Shown here: piece after piece, positions 1-8,047 of the stretch
Numbering within the stretch: the first letter of the stretch is position 1
Layout of the letters: each line of letters starts with the position of its first letter
Source of the DNA: Bacteroidota bacterium
Lineage (GTDB): Bacteria; Bacteroidota; Bacteroidia; Chitinophagales; LD1
Reading direction: 5' to 3'
DNA: 64,000 nucleotides
NCBI GenBank assembly: GCA_016722375.1
Contig: JADKJG010000006.1
Location: 310,001-374,000, forward strand
Translations under genes and position numbers: made by a program
The notes under the pieces: model-generated
The model's input: the letters and a program-made list of their open reading frames with translations, nothing else
The model's database searches: none
What the model was told of the DNA's origin: nothing

Positions 1-519
1 TTCGCGCGAATAGGCAGAAGCACCACAGATGATGAGTTTTGGCTTTTCCTTTTGTGCGATTTCGCGCACCTTGTTCATGTCTATCAGGCCGGTTTCTTTC
101 TCCACTCCATAAAAGGAGGGGACGTATAGCTTGCCGGAGAAATTGACCGGCGAACCATGCGTAAGGTGACCACCATGCGACAGATTGAATCCAAGAATTT
201 TATCTCCCGCTTTCAAACATCCGAGCATTACCGCTGCATTGGCTTGTGCACCGGAGTGCGGCTGCACATTGGCCCATGCGGCACCAAACAATTTCTTCAG
301 ACGTTCGATAGCGAGATTCTCCACCTCATCCACAAACTGACAGCCACCGTAATATCTTTTGCCGGGCAAACCCTCTGCATATTTATTCGTCAGGCAGGTC
401 CCCATAGCCTCCATCACTTGAGCAGAGGTAAAGTTTTCGGAAGCAATCAATTCAATGCCTTCACGCTGTCTTCCAAGTTCCTTCTTTATCAAGTCAAAAA
501 TCGGTTGGTCTCTGTTCAT
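1..519 (-). CDS. glyA: Serine hydroxymethyltransferase, N-terminal part (runs off the window)
   Basis: PLP-dependent interconversion of serine and glycine with tetrahydrofolate in the cytosol. The frame is open from the ATG at 517-519 to the window edge, giving the first 173 residues. It begins MNRDQPIFDLIKKELGRQ and contains family hallmarks in order: the LIASENF segment, NKYAEG, the PGKRYYGG segment, and the cofactor-site region LSHGGHLTHG. The C-terminal two thirds, including the PLP lysine, lie outside the window. No operon partner is visible because the next gene (cytochrome c) is divergent. The identification rests on several near-invariant SHMT motifs and is secure. Confidence 0.95.
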   Translation of the reverse strand, partial: MNRDQPIFDLIKKELGRQREGIELIASENFTSAQVMEAMGTCLTNKYAEGLPGKRYYGGCQFVDEVENLAIERLKKLFGAAWANVQPHSGAQANAAVMLGCLKAGDKILGFNLSHGGHLTHGSPVNFSGKLYVPSFYGVEKETGLIDMNKVREIAQKEKPKLIICGASAYSRE

Positions 520-673
520 CTTTTTCGTTTTGCGCGCTAAAATAAACCTTGAATTTTAATCTCGGATTCAAATAATATTCACTTGGATATTTCCTTTTCT
601 GACAAATTGGTTTTTATTTTACAGCATCATCCTAAATGAACCCTTCATTTATTAACCCTCAAAAAACTCCTTT

Positions 674-1645
674 ATGAAAAAAGCATTTCGAATTCTTCTT
701 TATATGGTTGTTATAGTTTCAGCTTTGGCTATTAGCTTTATTGGATTTATTGAAGTGCGCGGTGTTCCGAAATATGATGTAGAGGAAATTGATTTCCCTC
801 AGGTACCTTTTGATTCTGCCATGCTGATGAACGGAGAGAAAATTGCGGCGGTTCAATGTGTTGTGTGCCATCGAGGCAGCGACGGAAAACTTTCGGGACG
901 ACTGTTACAAGAATTACCCCCCGATTTTGGCGAAATACATTCTGCAAATATCACGCAGAGCAAGGAACATGGAATTGGGAAATGGACAGATGCTCAAATA
1001 GCTTATCTGCTGCGCACCGGTGTCAAGCCCGACGGACAATTCCTGCCTCCCTACATGCCCAAGTTCCCTCACCTGAGCGAATATGATTTGAAGAGTGTTT
1101 TGGTGTTTCTCCATTCCAATATCAATTATGTTCAAGCCTCAGAAATACCCAAGGTACAAAGCAAGCCATCGTTTCTGGTCAAGTTCCTGACGAACATGGT
1201 ACCGACATTCAAAAAAATCCCTTATCCCTTCGCACCTATTCCTGAGCCGGATACGAATGATTTGCCCGCACTCGGAAAATATTTGGTCACCGGTCGTTAT
1301 GATTGTTATCCCTGCCATTCCAGAGACTTTAAAACCATGAACATGACCTACCCAGAAAAAAGCGAAGGTTATCTAGGTGGTGGCAACAGGATGATGAGTT
1401 TAGATGGGAAAGAGCGCTTCACGGCCAACATCACTCCAGATGAAGCCACCGGTATCGGTAGTTGGACTAAGGAAGATTTTGCCAATGCCATGCTTCATTC
1501 AAAAAATAAAAGCGGACATACTTTGCGCGAGCCTATGCTGCCTTATAACGGTATGACCAATTTAGAAATAGACGCTATTTGGAAATATCTTGAAACGGTT
1601 CCGGCTATTAAGAACAAGGTGGACCGGAAATGGGCGGAAGATTAA
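674..1645 (+). CDS. Membrane-anchored diheme c-type cytochrome
   Basis: 323-residue protein with one N-terminal membrane segment (about residues 5-27, IVSALAISFIGF), which acts as signal and possibly as anchor. It has two CXXCH haem-binding motifs: CVVCH near residue 62 and CYPCH near residue 212. Each is followed by a repeated half-domain containing a similar HSANITQ / FTANITP segment and a GIGxW(T)xxxF/I motif, so it looks like an internally duplicated cytochrome c domain. An electron carrier or oxidase/dehydrogenase subunit on the periplasmic side is expected. It is transcribed away from glyA and has no redox partner gene next to it, so the donor and acceptor are unknown. Confidence 0.85.
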   Translation: MKKAFRILLYMVVIVSALAISFIGFIEVRGVPKYDVEEIDFPQVPFDSAMLMNGEKIAAVQCVVCHRGSDGKLSGRLLQELPPDFGEIHSANITQSKEHGIGKWTDAQIAYLLRTGVKPDGQFLPPYMPKFPHLSEYDLKSVLVFLHSNINYVQASEIPKVQSKPSFLVKFLTNMVPTFKKIPYPFAPIPEPDTNDLPALGKYLVTGRYDCYPCHSRDFKTMNMTYPEKSEGYLGGGNRMMSLDGKERFTANITPDEATGIGSWTKEDFANAMLHSKNKSGHTLREPMLPYNGMTNLEIDAIWKYLETVPAIKNKVDRKWAED

Positions 1646-1744
1646 ATAAAATAGACTGCTGATTCTTTGTGCGGGTCATCATTAGAATGAGTTAAATCAT
1701 CTGTATCATGACAATAATGATACTCAGTGTCCTATCTTCGTCAA

Positions 1745-2101
1745 ATGAAAACATTAGTTCTTGGTGCTTCGACCAACTCCGCGCGCTATTCTTTTATGGC
1801 TACCCAGTTACTTCGTTCTAAAGGTCATGAAGTAGTGGCAGTAGGCAAAAGTGAAGGAAGCGTGGGCGATGTTCCTATCGTTCATGATTTCCCACCAGTG
1901 AAGGATATAGATACTATTACCCTCTATCTCAATCCTCTTCATCAGGAAAAATATTACGACCAGATATTAAATGCTCAGCCGCGCCGAATCATCTTCAATC
2001 CGGGTGCCGAAAATGAAACCTTGCGGAAGATGGCTGAAGAAAAAGGAATCCTCACCGAGATTGCCTGTACTTTGGTGCTGTTGAATACAGGGCAGTATTG
2101 A
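1745..2101 (+). CDS. CoA-binding-domain protein (YccU-like Rossmann fold)
   Basis: 118-residue single-domain protein starting MKTLVLGASTNSARYS, the nucleotide-binding start of the CoA_binding_2 family. Later family features are the VxxVGKSEG loop and the IIFNPGAENE segment near residue 90. An upstream GTG at 1727 is in frame, but the ATG at 1745 puts the glycine-rich loop at the usual distance from the N-terminus, so I prefer it. These small proteins bind CoA or acyl-CoA, but their cellular role is not settled. The gene ends just before a strong hairpin shared with the convergent ATP synthase operon. Confidence 0.8.
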   Translation: MKTLVLGASTNSARYSFMATQLLRSKGHEVVAVGKSEGSVGDVPIVHDFPPVKDIDTITLYLNPLHQEKYYDQILNAQPRRIIFNPGAENETLRKMAEEKGILTEIACTLVLLNTGQY

Positions 2102-2139
2102 ATATTTGATCCACAGAAACAGATACCCCATCCAAAACA

Positions 2140-2179
2140 AACAAGCCCCGTTCAGATAGCTATCTGAACGGGGCTTGTT
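2140..2179. terminator. Bidirectional hairpin between converging genes
   Basis: A perfect 40-nt palindrome: 20-bp arms meeting at 2159/2160 with no loop bases (AACAAGCCCCG... mirrored by CGGGGCTTGTT). It lies between the stop of the CoA-binding gene and the atpA stop, so it can end transcription from either side. Confidence 0.75.
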
Positions 2180-2185
2180 ATTTAA

Positions 2186-2218
2186 AGACATTCCAAGTTT
2201 CTAAAACTTGGAATGTCT
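2186..2218 (-). terminator. Hairpin downstream of atpA
   Basis: Inverted repeat with 15-bp perfect arms (2186-2200 and 2204-2218) and a 3-nt loop, 20 nt after the atpA stop on the minus strand. The arm tips and loop, AGTTTCTAAAACT on the plus strand, recur at 6622-6654, so this genome appears to reuse one terminator core. Confidence 0.65.
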
Positions 2219-2238
2219 GATTTATGCGCGAGAGAACT

Positions 2239-3741
2239 TCAACGATACTCTAGCGTGTCGGGGAAACGAGCTTCCAACTGGGTGAGGTAATCCTTTTCAA
2301 ATTCCTTCATTTTATTGAGTGGTACTGTTCCAGCTAGGTTCTTGGCACCCACATAAAGAATAGCCACTTGCTTTTCAACGGTGAAAGGCGAGAACTGTGC
2401 TTGCTTTAGAATTTCCACGTTGCGGGCACCTTTGTCCAAGATGGCTTTCGTAGCTGGATCCAGATCAGAACCGAATTTAGAGAAGGCTTCCAACTCACGG
2501 TATTGAGCCTGGTCGAGCTTCAACGTACCCGCCACTTTCTTCATGGACTTGGTTTGTGCATTACCTCCCACACGCGATACCGAGATACCTACGTTGATGG
2601 CAGGACGGATACCGGCGTTGAAAAGGTTCGACTCTAAGAATATCTGTCCGTCGGTAATCGAAATTACGTTGGTTGGGATATAAGCCGATACGTCACCGGC
2701 TTGTGTTTCAATGATAGGAAGCGCAGTAAGAGAGCCTCCTCCCTTCACAAGAGAGCGGATAGATTCAGGAATATCATTCATACCAATCGCTACTTCCTGA
2801 TTGGCATTGATCTTTGCAGCTCTTTCCAAAAGACGACTGTGCAGATAGAATACATCACCGGGATAAGCCTCACGACCCGGAGGGCGTTTCAACAGCAGGG
2901 ACACCTCGCGGTAAGCCACCGCTTGCTTACTCAAATCATCATAGACAATCAATGCCGGGCGACCTGTGTCGCGGAAAAATTCGCCGATGGCGCAACCTGC
3001 GAAGGGAGCATAAAACTGAAGTGGAGCCGGGTCAGCAGCAGAAGCCGATACCACCGTGGTATAGGCCATAGCACCATGATCCTGAAGTGTTTTCACCACA
3101 CGAGCCACGGTAGATGATTTTTGTCCACAGGCTACATAGATACAGTAAACCGGTTCTCCTTTATCATAAAATTCTTTCTGATTGATAATCGTATCAATCG
3201 CCACAGCAGTTTTACCCACCTGACGGTCACCGATAATCAACTCTCGCTGTCCACGACCAATCGGAATCATCGCGTCAATCGCCTTGATACCGGTTTGCAG
3301 CGGTTCATTCACCGGTTGACGATAAATAACACCCGGAGCTTTTCTTTCTAAAGGCATATCATACAAAGTGCCGCTTACCGGTCCTTTGCCATCAATAGGT
3401 TCGCCTAAAGTATTGACTACCCGGCCTACCAAGCCTTCGCCTACTTTAATCGAAGCGATCATACCGGTTCTCTTCACCGTATCGCCTTCTTTGATTTGCT
3501 CAGAGGAACCCATCAATACCACCCCTACGTTATCTTCTTCCAGGTTCAAGACAATCGCACGGATGCCATTGTTGAACTGCACCAGTTCACCCGCTTGGGC
3601 ATTGGTCAATCCATACACGCGGGCGATTCCGTCACCCACCTGCAATACGCTTCCTACTTCCTCTAATTCTGCGGCGCTTTTAAATCCTGAAAGCTGCTCG
3701 CGGAGGATGGATGATATTTCATCCGGTTTTATATCTGCCAT
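2239..3741 (-). CDS. atpA: F1 ATP synthase subunit alpha
   Basis: 500-residue alpha subunit of the F1 head, regulatory nucleotide-binding partner of beta. The Walker A loop GDRQVGKT lies at residues 171-178. The PGREAYPGDVFYLHSRLLER block and the SVSRVGG segment carrying the arginine finger (near residue 370) are intact. The length is normal. It is the last gene of the leftward atpB-E-F-H-A run. The gamma subunit gene, which usually follows atpA in this phylum, is not present before the terminators. Confidence 0.98.
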   Translation of the reverse strand: MADIKPDEISSILREQLSGFKSAAELEEVGSVLQVGDGIARVYGLTNAQAGELVQFNNGIRAIVLNLEEDNVGVVLMGSSEQIKEGDTVKRTGMIASIKVGEGLVGRVVNTLGEPIDGKGPVSGTLYDMPLERKAPGVIYRQPVNEPLQTGIKAIDAMIPIGRGQRELIIGDRQVGKTAVAIDTIINQKEFYDKGEPVYCIYVACGQKSSTVARVVKTLQDHGAMAYTTVVSASAADPAPLQFYAPFAGCAIGEFFRDTGRPALIVYDDLSKQAVAYREVSLLLKRPPGREAYPGDVFYLHSRLLERAAKINANQEVAIGMNDIPESIRSLVKGGGSLTALPIIETQAGDVSAYIPTNVISITDGQIFLESNLFNAGIRPAINVGISVSRVGGNAQTKSMKKVAGTLKLDQAQYRELEAFSKFGSDLDPATKAILDKGARNVEILKQAQFSPFTVEKQVAILYVGAKNLAGTVPLNKMKEFEKDYLTQLEARFPDTLEYR

Positions 3742-3779
3742 GTTGTTTGTTGTTTTATTTATTTATTCGGTTGTTCACA

Positions 3780-3809
3780 GTTAGCGGTAGGAAGGTATTT
3801 CCTGCTAAC
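3780..3809. other. Imperfect hairpin in the atpH-atpA spacer
   Basis: Dyad with arms GTTAGC-(GGT)-AGGAA and TTCCT-GCTAAC around a 5-nt loop, with a 3-nt bulge on one side. It lies in the 88-nt gap between atpH and atpA. The GTTAGCGG and TTCACAG words also occur at the start of the lipoprotein gene near 18.62 kb, so it may be a dispersed spacer repeat or an mRNA processing/attenuation hairpin. Confidence 0.4.
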
Positions 3810-3829
3810 CGCCATCCGTTGACCGCCTA

Positions 3830-4393
3830 CTAATAATACTTCTTGATATACGAATCGTCTCTTACTATGCTATTCAATCCTCTTAAACTTCTGCTCACAC
3901 TGGAGTCAATCATCTTGCCGTCATATTCCAGAACAAAACCTCCAATCAGGCTTTCGTCTATCACTTCCTTCAATTGAATTTCATCCAGCTTTTCTCTCTT
4001 TTTCAACGCAGCGATCATATTAGCTACCAATCCGGCATCCAACTTGATGGCCGAAGTCAGTTTTACGGGCGTGATATGTTTCAGCTTGTTATACTGAATG
4101 ATGAAAGAACCCACCATCTCGTGGAAATAAGATTCTCTTCCCTTCTTTATCATCAGGTTGAGAAACTGGAAAACCATCGAATTGATTTTTGCTTCAAACA
4201 AAAGTTTTACTACGGTAAGTTTCCGATCTGTTGGAATGATCGGGCTTTTGAACATCAACTTCAAATCCCTATTTTCTTCAAAGATTTTATCCAGCGATTT
4301 CATCGTTTGAAACACCTCATCCACCTGTCCTTTTTCATCGGCCAGTTGGAGAAGTGATTTAGCGTACCGGGTAGCTATTCTGTAGGAACTCAT
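3830..4393 (-). CDS. atpH: F1 ATP synthase subunit delta
   Basis: 187-residue delta (OSCP-like) subunit of the peripheral stalk that ties F1 to subunit b. It starts MSSYRIATRYAKSLLQLA, the typical N-terminal helix. It ends with the conserved IGGFVLEYDGKMIDSSVSRSL block, in which GG...D..D.S is the family signature. Length is normal. It lies between atpF and atpA in the expected order. Confidence 0.95.
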   Translation of the reverse strand: MSSYRIATRYAKSLLQLADEKGQVDEVFQTMKSLDKIFEENRDLKLMFKSPIIPTDRKLTVVKLLFEAKINSMVFQFLNLMIKKGRESYFHEMVGSFIIQYNKLKHITPVKLTSAIKLDAGLVANMIAALKKREKLDEIQLKEVIDESLIGGFVLEYDGKMIDSSVSRSLRGLNSIVRDDSYIKKYY

Positions 4394-4461
4394 TTTCTTT
4401 ATTTAGAACCAAGAATCAAGACACAAGTCTATCTTATGTCTAAAGTCTTCTGTCTGATTAT

Positions 4462-4956
4462 CTAGTTTAAGTTAGCTTCTTTAGCCAGTTTGTTGACGAA
4501 TTCGGTTTGTTCGTTGCTGCTCTTCAACTCTTTGCGAATCACCTTTTCTGCAATCTCCAGAGCCATCAGTCCTACGGTGTTTTTCACTTCGGTAATAGCA
4601 GCTTTCTTTTGAATCTCAATTTCACGAAATGCCATTTGAATCTTTTCCTCCGCCTGTTTCTGTGCGGTGTTCATGATGTCGGCTTTCACTCTTTCAGCCG
4701 CCTCTTTGGCATCGTGAAGAATTTTGTTTCTTTCTTCTTTGGCCTGATTGAGCAGGTCTTCATTCTTAGCGACTAAATGCGCCATTTCTGCCCGCGCCTT
4801 GTTGGCTTCGTTCAGAGAGTTTTCGATGGTATGTTCCCGTTCCTTAATCATATTAAGGATAGGTTTCCATGCAAATTTGGTCAGGATAAAGAGCAGGAGG
4901 CTGAAACTGATCACCATCCAGAAGATCAATCCTATTGCCGGTTTTACGAGATCCAT
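4462..4956 (-). CDS. atpF: F0 ATP synthase subunit b
   Basis: 164 residues: one N-terminal membrane helix (about residues 8-27, GLIFWMVISFSLLLFIL) followed by the W-K-P turn and a long charged coiled coil to the C-terminus. This is the classical dimerising stator stalk. The 68-nt gap to atpH holds a low-complexity stretch related to GTCTTATGTC/GTGTCTTG, also seen near 18.66 kb. Confidence 0.95.
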   Translation of the reverse strand: MDLVKPAIGLIFWMVISFSLLLFILTKFAWKPILNMIKEREHTIENSLNEANKARAEMAHLVAKNEDLLNQAKEERNKILHDAKEAAERVKADIMNTAQKQAEEKIQMAFREIEIQKKAAITEVKNTVGLMALEIAEKVIRKELKSSNEQTEFVNKLAKEANLN

Positions 4957-5078
4957 GAGAAAGTATTTAGTAGATAGTATTTAGTAATTAGACAAAAACA
5001 GTACAGACATTCCATTCATCTTGTTAAAAAAATCCGGGAGCGCGACCAACCGTCTTTGCTCCCGGATAAGTTTTGGTC

Positions 5079-5330
5079 TTACTTGAAAACAACAAGCAGA
5101 CCTACGACCATTGCGAAGAAGGCAGCTCCTTCCACCAAAGCGGCGGTCAGAATCATGTTGGCGCGGATATCGTTCGACGCTTCAGGCTGGCGGGCAATTG
5201 CCTCTACCGCGCCTTTACCGATTTGACCGATACCAACTCCTGCACCCAAGGCGGCGATTCCGGCGCCCAAAGCGGCAATACCGTAACCTATTCCGAGGTT
5301 AGCTACTTCTAATAAAACTGTGTTAAGCAT
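5079..5330 (-). CDS. atpE: F0 ATP synthase subunit c (proton ring)
   Basis: 83-residue hairpin of two membrane helices joined by the polar loop ARQPE. The ion-binding carboxylate is Glu67 in ALVEGAAFF. The residues after it are Gly-Ala, not the Ser/Thr seen in sodium-binding rings, so proton specificity is inferred. Helix 1 has the glycine/alanine repeats (GAGIAALGAGVGIG) needed for ring packing. Confidence 0.96.
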   Translation of the reverse strand: MLNTVLLEVANLGIGYGIAALGAGIAALGAGVGIGQIGKGAVEAIARQPEASNDIRANMILTAALVEGAAFFAMVVGLLVVFK

Positions 5331-5368
5331 GATGTTTGGTTTTATAATGAATGAATGAATAAATACAA

Positions 5369-6496
5369 TTAAACGATGGATTCTTTATGATTATGTGACT
5401 GCTCTACGGCCGCGCCAAAATAGAAGGCCGAAAGCAGGGTAAATACATAGGCCTGAATCAAGGCGACCAGTATTTCCATCAAACCCATAAATACATTGAA
5501 AAGCACCGACACAATGCCTACGCCGAATCCTAGCCCGGTGTGCATTTCACCAAAAATAAAGATGAGGCATAAGAAAGACAGGGCGATGATATGGCCCGCC
5601 AGAATGTTGGCAAACAATCGGATCATCAATACAAAGGGACGAAGAAAAATGCCCATAATTTCGATGGGTGTCAAAATAATTAAGACCCATTTAGGAACGC
5701 CCGGCATGGCAAAGATATGGTGCCAGTAGTGCTTGTTTCCGTTCAGAGTGGTTATCACGAAGGTGAAGACCGCCAGCAGACCAGTCACGGCTATATTGCC
5801 CGTCAGGTTGGCTCCGCCGGGTATCACCGGAATGATTCCCAACATATTGTTGATCCATATAAAGAAGAAAACCGTCAGCAGATAGGGCATGAATTTTTCG
5901 TACTTGTGTTTGCCAATACTCGGGATAGCCACTTCATCGCGAATAAAAACAATCAAAGGCTCCATGAAAGACTGCAAACCACTGGGCGCTTTGTTCGGGT
6001 TTCTCTTATACGCAGAGGCGATAGATAAGAAAACAAAGAGCAACAAAGCCACACTGAAAAAAAGCGAAGCCACATTCTTGGTAATCGAAATATCATAAAG
6101 ACCGGCCATAGCGGCTTCGTCCTTTTCACCCGCTTCGTTTACAATAAGGATATGATTATTCTCATCTAATCTATAGTTGTATTTTCCCTGAACGGTGGCA
6201 TGTCCGTGCTCAAATTTGCCGGACATGAACATATCCAGACCTTTTTCCGCGGTATATAATATGACCGGAAGGGGGATAGAAACTGCCTGCTCGCCTTCGC
6301 CCATGATATGCCAGTCGTGCGCATCTGAAATGTGTTCAAGAATCAGCTTGCCTGAATTAAACTTCTCCTCTGATGCGGCGTGGTCATGACTCGTTTCTTC
6401 GCCAGCAAAGACCGAGGGAGAAAGGAAGGTGAAAACAGCAAGAAAAAGAGCTGTTAAAGCAGATTTAAGGATCGTGTTTTTGTTTGAAATCATCAT
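5369..6496 (-). CDS. atpB: F0 ATP synthase subunit a
   Basis: 375 residues, longer than the roughly 270-residue proteobacterial form because of a cleavable signal peptide (about residues 1-31, ending SVFAGEE) and a periplasmic domain of about 110 residues, as is usual in Bacteroidota. The membrane part has the essential half-channel arginine in RLFANILAGH and the conserved last helices (EILVALIQAYVFTLLSAFY). It is the first gene of the leftward ATP synthase run. No atpI or small subunit gene precedes it here. Confidence 0.95.
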   Translation of the reverse strand: MMISNKNTILKSALTALFLAVFTFLSPSVFAGEETSHDHAASEEKFNSGKLILEHISDAHDWHIMGEGEQAVSIPLPVILYTAEKGLDMFMSGKFEHGHATVQGKYNYRLDENNHILIVNEAGEKDEAAMAGLYDISITKNVASLFFSVALLLFVFLSIASAYKRNPNKAPSGLQSFMEPLIVFIRDEVAIPSIGKHKYEKFMPYLLTVFFFIWINNMLGIIPVIPGGANLTGNIAVTGLLAVFTFVITTLNGNKHYWHHIFAMPGVPKWVLIILTPIEIMGIFLRPFVLMIRLFANILAGHIIALSFLCLIFIFGEMHTGLGFGVGIVSVLFNVFMGLMEILVALIQAYVFTLLSAFYFGAAVEQSHNHKESIV

Positions 6497-6621
6497 AGCT
6501 TTTCAAAAGCGGGTGCAAACATAAAAGAATCCATGAATTGAGGAAAGATTGCGAGGAAAAAGAAGGGGAATTTGCCAATCAGAGGAGGAGAATATATCCT
6601 AATATCATCCAATGAAATTTG

Positions 6622-6654
6622 AAACTACAAAAGTTTCTAAAACTTTTGTAGTTT
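6622..6654 (-). terminator. Hairpin downstream of the fibronectin-type gene
   Basis: Perfect 15-bp arms (6622-6636 and 6640-6654) with a 3-nt loop, 11 nt after the stop of the minus-strand gene at 6666-7283 and upstream of atpB. It shares the AAGTTTCTAAAACTT core with the hairpin at 2186-2218. Confidence 0.65.
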
Positions 6655-6665
6655 ATAAGAACCGG

Positions 6666-7283
6666 TTAGATACTCGCCGTCTGCACCGAAACGTTGCTCC
6701 ACAAACCAGCGCCTCTGCGCCCTACGGCGCGAACGCGAACCCAATAAATTTTTCCAGGCACCAAGTCTTTTATTGTGAGGCGACTGCCAATCACCGTAAT
6801 GTAATGTTTGAAAAACTTGTCCTCCGGTCCGCTGTCCGAAAGCTGCACTTCATAAGCCTCTGCGGCGGTCACCTTGCCCCAGATAGCACGCAGACTTCCT
6901 AGAGAACTCCATTGCCGAACACGTATTTTCTGCACCTGAGCTACCGGTGGACGAGCCGCCGGTAGCTCTGCCACACCAAACCCACTGCTCAATATCTTTT
7001 CCACATCGCCCATAGAGGCCATCTGTACATAAGCCCCCAGTTGCCGCACCAGTTCCAGCAATTCGGCGCGTCGCAAATTCATAATCGCTACTTGCTCTTT
7101 ATCGCGGTTGCGCGACATTTCATACGCCTTCGACAAATCTCTTGCTGCCTGCAACATCACCGCCAGGGTGGGCGATGGGTTGGGGAAGTTCACGTTCCCG
7201 GTCATCTCTTTAATGATATGTATCAACCTTAGCGATTGTTCCGGCACCGTAAGCCCATAGAACCCTAATTTTACTTTTGCCAT
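6666..7283 (-). CDS. Fibronectin type III domain protein
   Basis: 205 residues without a signal peptide. The N-terminal half (about 1-100) is helical and charged. The C-terminal half (about 115-205) is an FN3-like domain: WSSLGSLRAIWGKV at the start, an AEAYEVQLSD strand, LTIKDLVPGKIYWVRVRAVG (the L.pgt.Y.vrVrAv signature) and the closing GLWSNVSVQT strand. The role is unknown. Such helix-plus-FN3 proteins occur in Bacteroidota as uncharacterised, possibly adhesive or scaffold proteins. It is monocistronic, with its own terminator. Confidence 0.7.
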   Translation of the reverse strand: MAKVKLGFYGLTVPEQSLRLIHIIKEMTGNVNFPNPSPTLAVMLQAARDLSKAYEMSRNRDKEQVAIMNLRRAELLELVRQLGAYVQMASMGDVEKILSSGFGVAELPAARPPVAQVQKIRVRQWSSLGSLRAIWGKVTAAEAYEVQLSDSGPEDKFFKHYITVIGSRLTIKDLVPGKIYWVRVRAVGRRGAGLWSNVSVQTASI

Positions 7284-7517
7284 ATACTCCTCGTTTTAAT
7301 CTGTTTCATGCCGCATCCAAGCTATCCTACGCTTCTTCGCTGCTCTGATGAATTTCTTCTTTTTTATTTTGTCTTTTTCCAGTTCTATTTCTTGCTGATT
7401 GCCTTTCGTTCTACTTGATTTCCTTAACAAATGTACTGAATGGTTGATTTAAAAACAAGCCTTTCCTTCTATTTCTACGCGAAACGGGGCTAAATGTTGC
7501 TTTTTAAGCACTGCATT

Positions 7518-7748
7518 GTAGGCTTTCATATCTAATCTTATACGATTTCATAAAAATAGTATGCTATTTTATAAAAACCGTGTATCATTTTTACAAAATA
7601 TTGTACTGTTAAAATGAAATCGTTTATTTTTTTTATAAAAAGGTAAACTCTTCTTAAATAACTGTATACTCTAATTATAATTCAGTTTATGATTCTTAGA
7701 TAATAGTTTACTATTTATAGGAAATTGTAAGCTATTCCAAGCTAATCA
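7518..7748. repeat. Degenerate 21-bp tandem array (about 11 units) in a 764-bp gene-free region
   Basis: The gap 7284-8047 has no credible gene. From 7539 it divides cleanly into ten consecutive 21-nt units starting at 7539, 7560, 7581, 7602, 7623, 7644, 7665, 7686, 7707 and 7728, with a further unit at about 7518. T at position 1 and T at position 8 are invariant. Position 4 is A or G, and position 21 is G in eight of ten. The rough pattern is TWTACTATTT then a TATAAAA-like half. Units are diverged (no two identical), AT-rich, and contain small dyads such as AATAGTATGCTATT. From about 7753 three more 21-nt units begin ACTTAG. All frames carry stops, so it is not coding. Confidence 0.75.
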
Positions 7749-8047
7749 ACACAACTTAGCTTGTAAGTGGTGTGACTTAGCTCCTAACATGCCATACTTA
7801 GACAGATAAGCACACCTGTTTGTTTAGAATCAGCATTAAATAGAAACAAAGACGTTGTAGTTTGACCGGATTCCATTAGTCTTGAATGATAAGAAGGATG
7901 GTTTAGGAAGAAATGAAGGAAGGATGAAAGGAAAGCAGCGTGTGTTAGGATGTAAGTGGTGCGCGATAGCTTTGAAGTGGCGCATCTATTTAAAGAGTGA
8001 TGCTTTCGACTGATTTTTCATACCTTTAATCCATAAAACTACCCGCT

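Noticed and set aside
2701..3784. Several plus-strand frames within atpA
   Set aside because: They are shadows of a highly conserved gene on the other strand.
5079..5330. Sodium-dependent ATP synthase ring
   Set aside because: The residues after the ion-binding Glu67 are Gly-Ala, not the Ser/Thr needed for sodium coordination.
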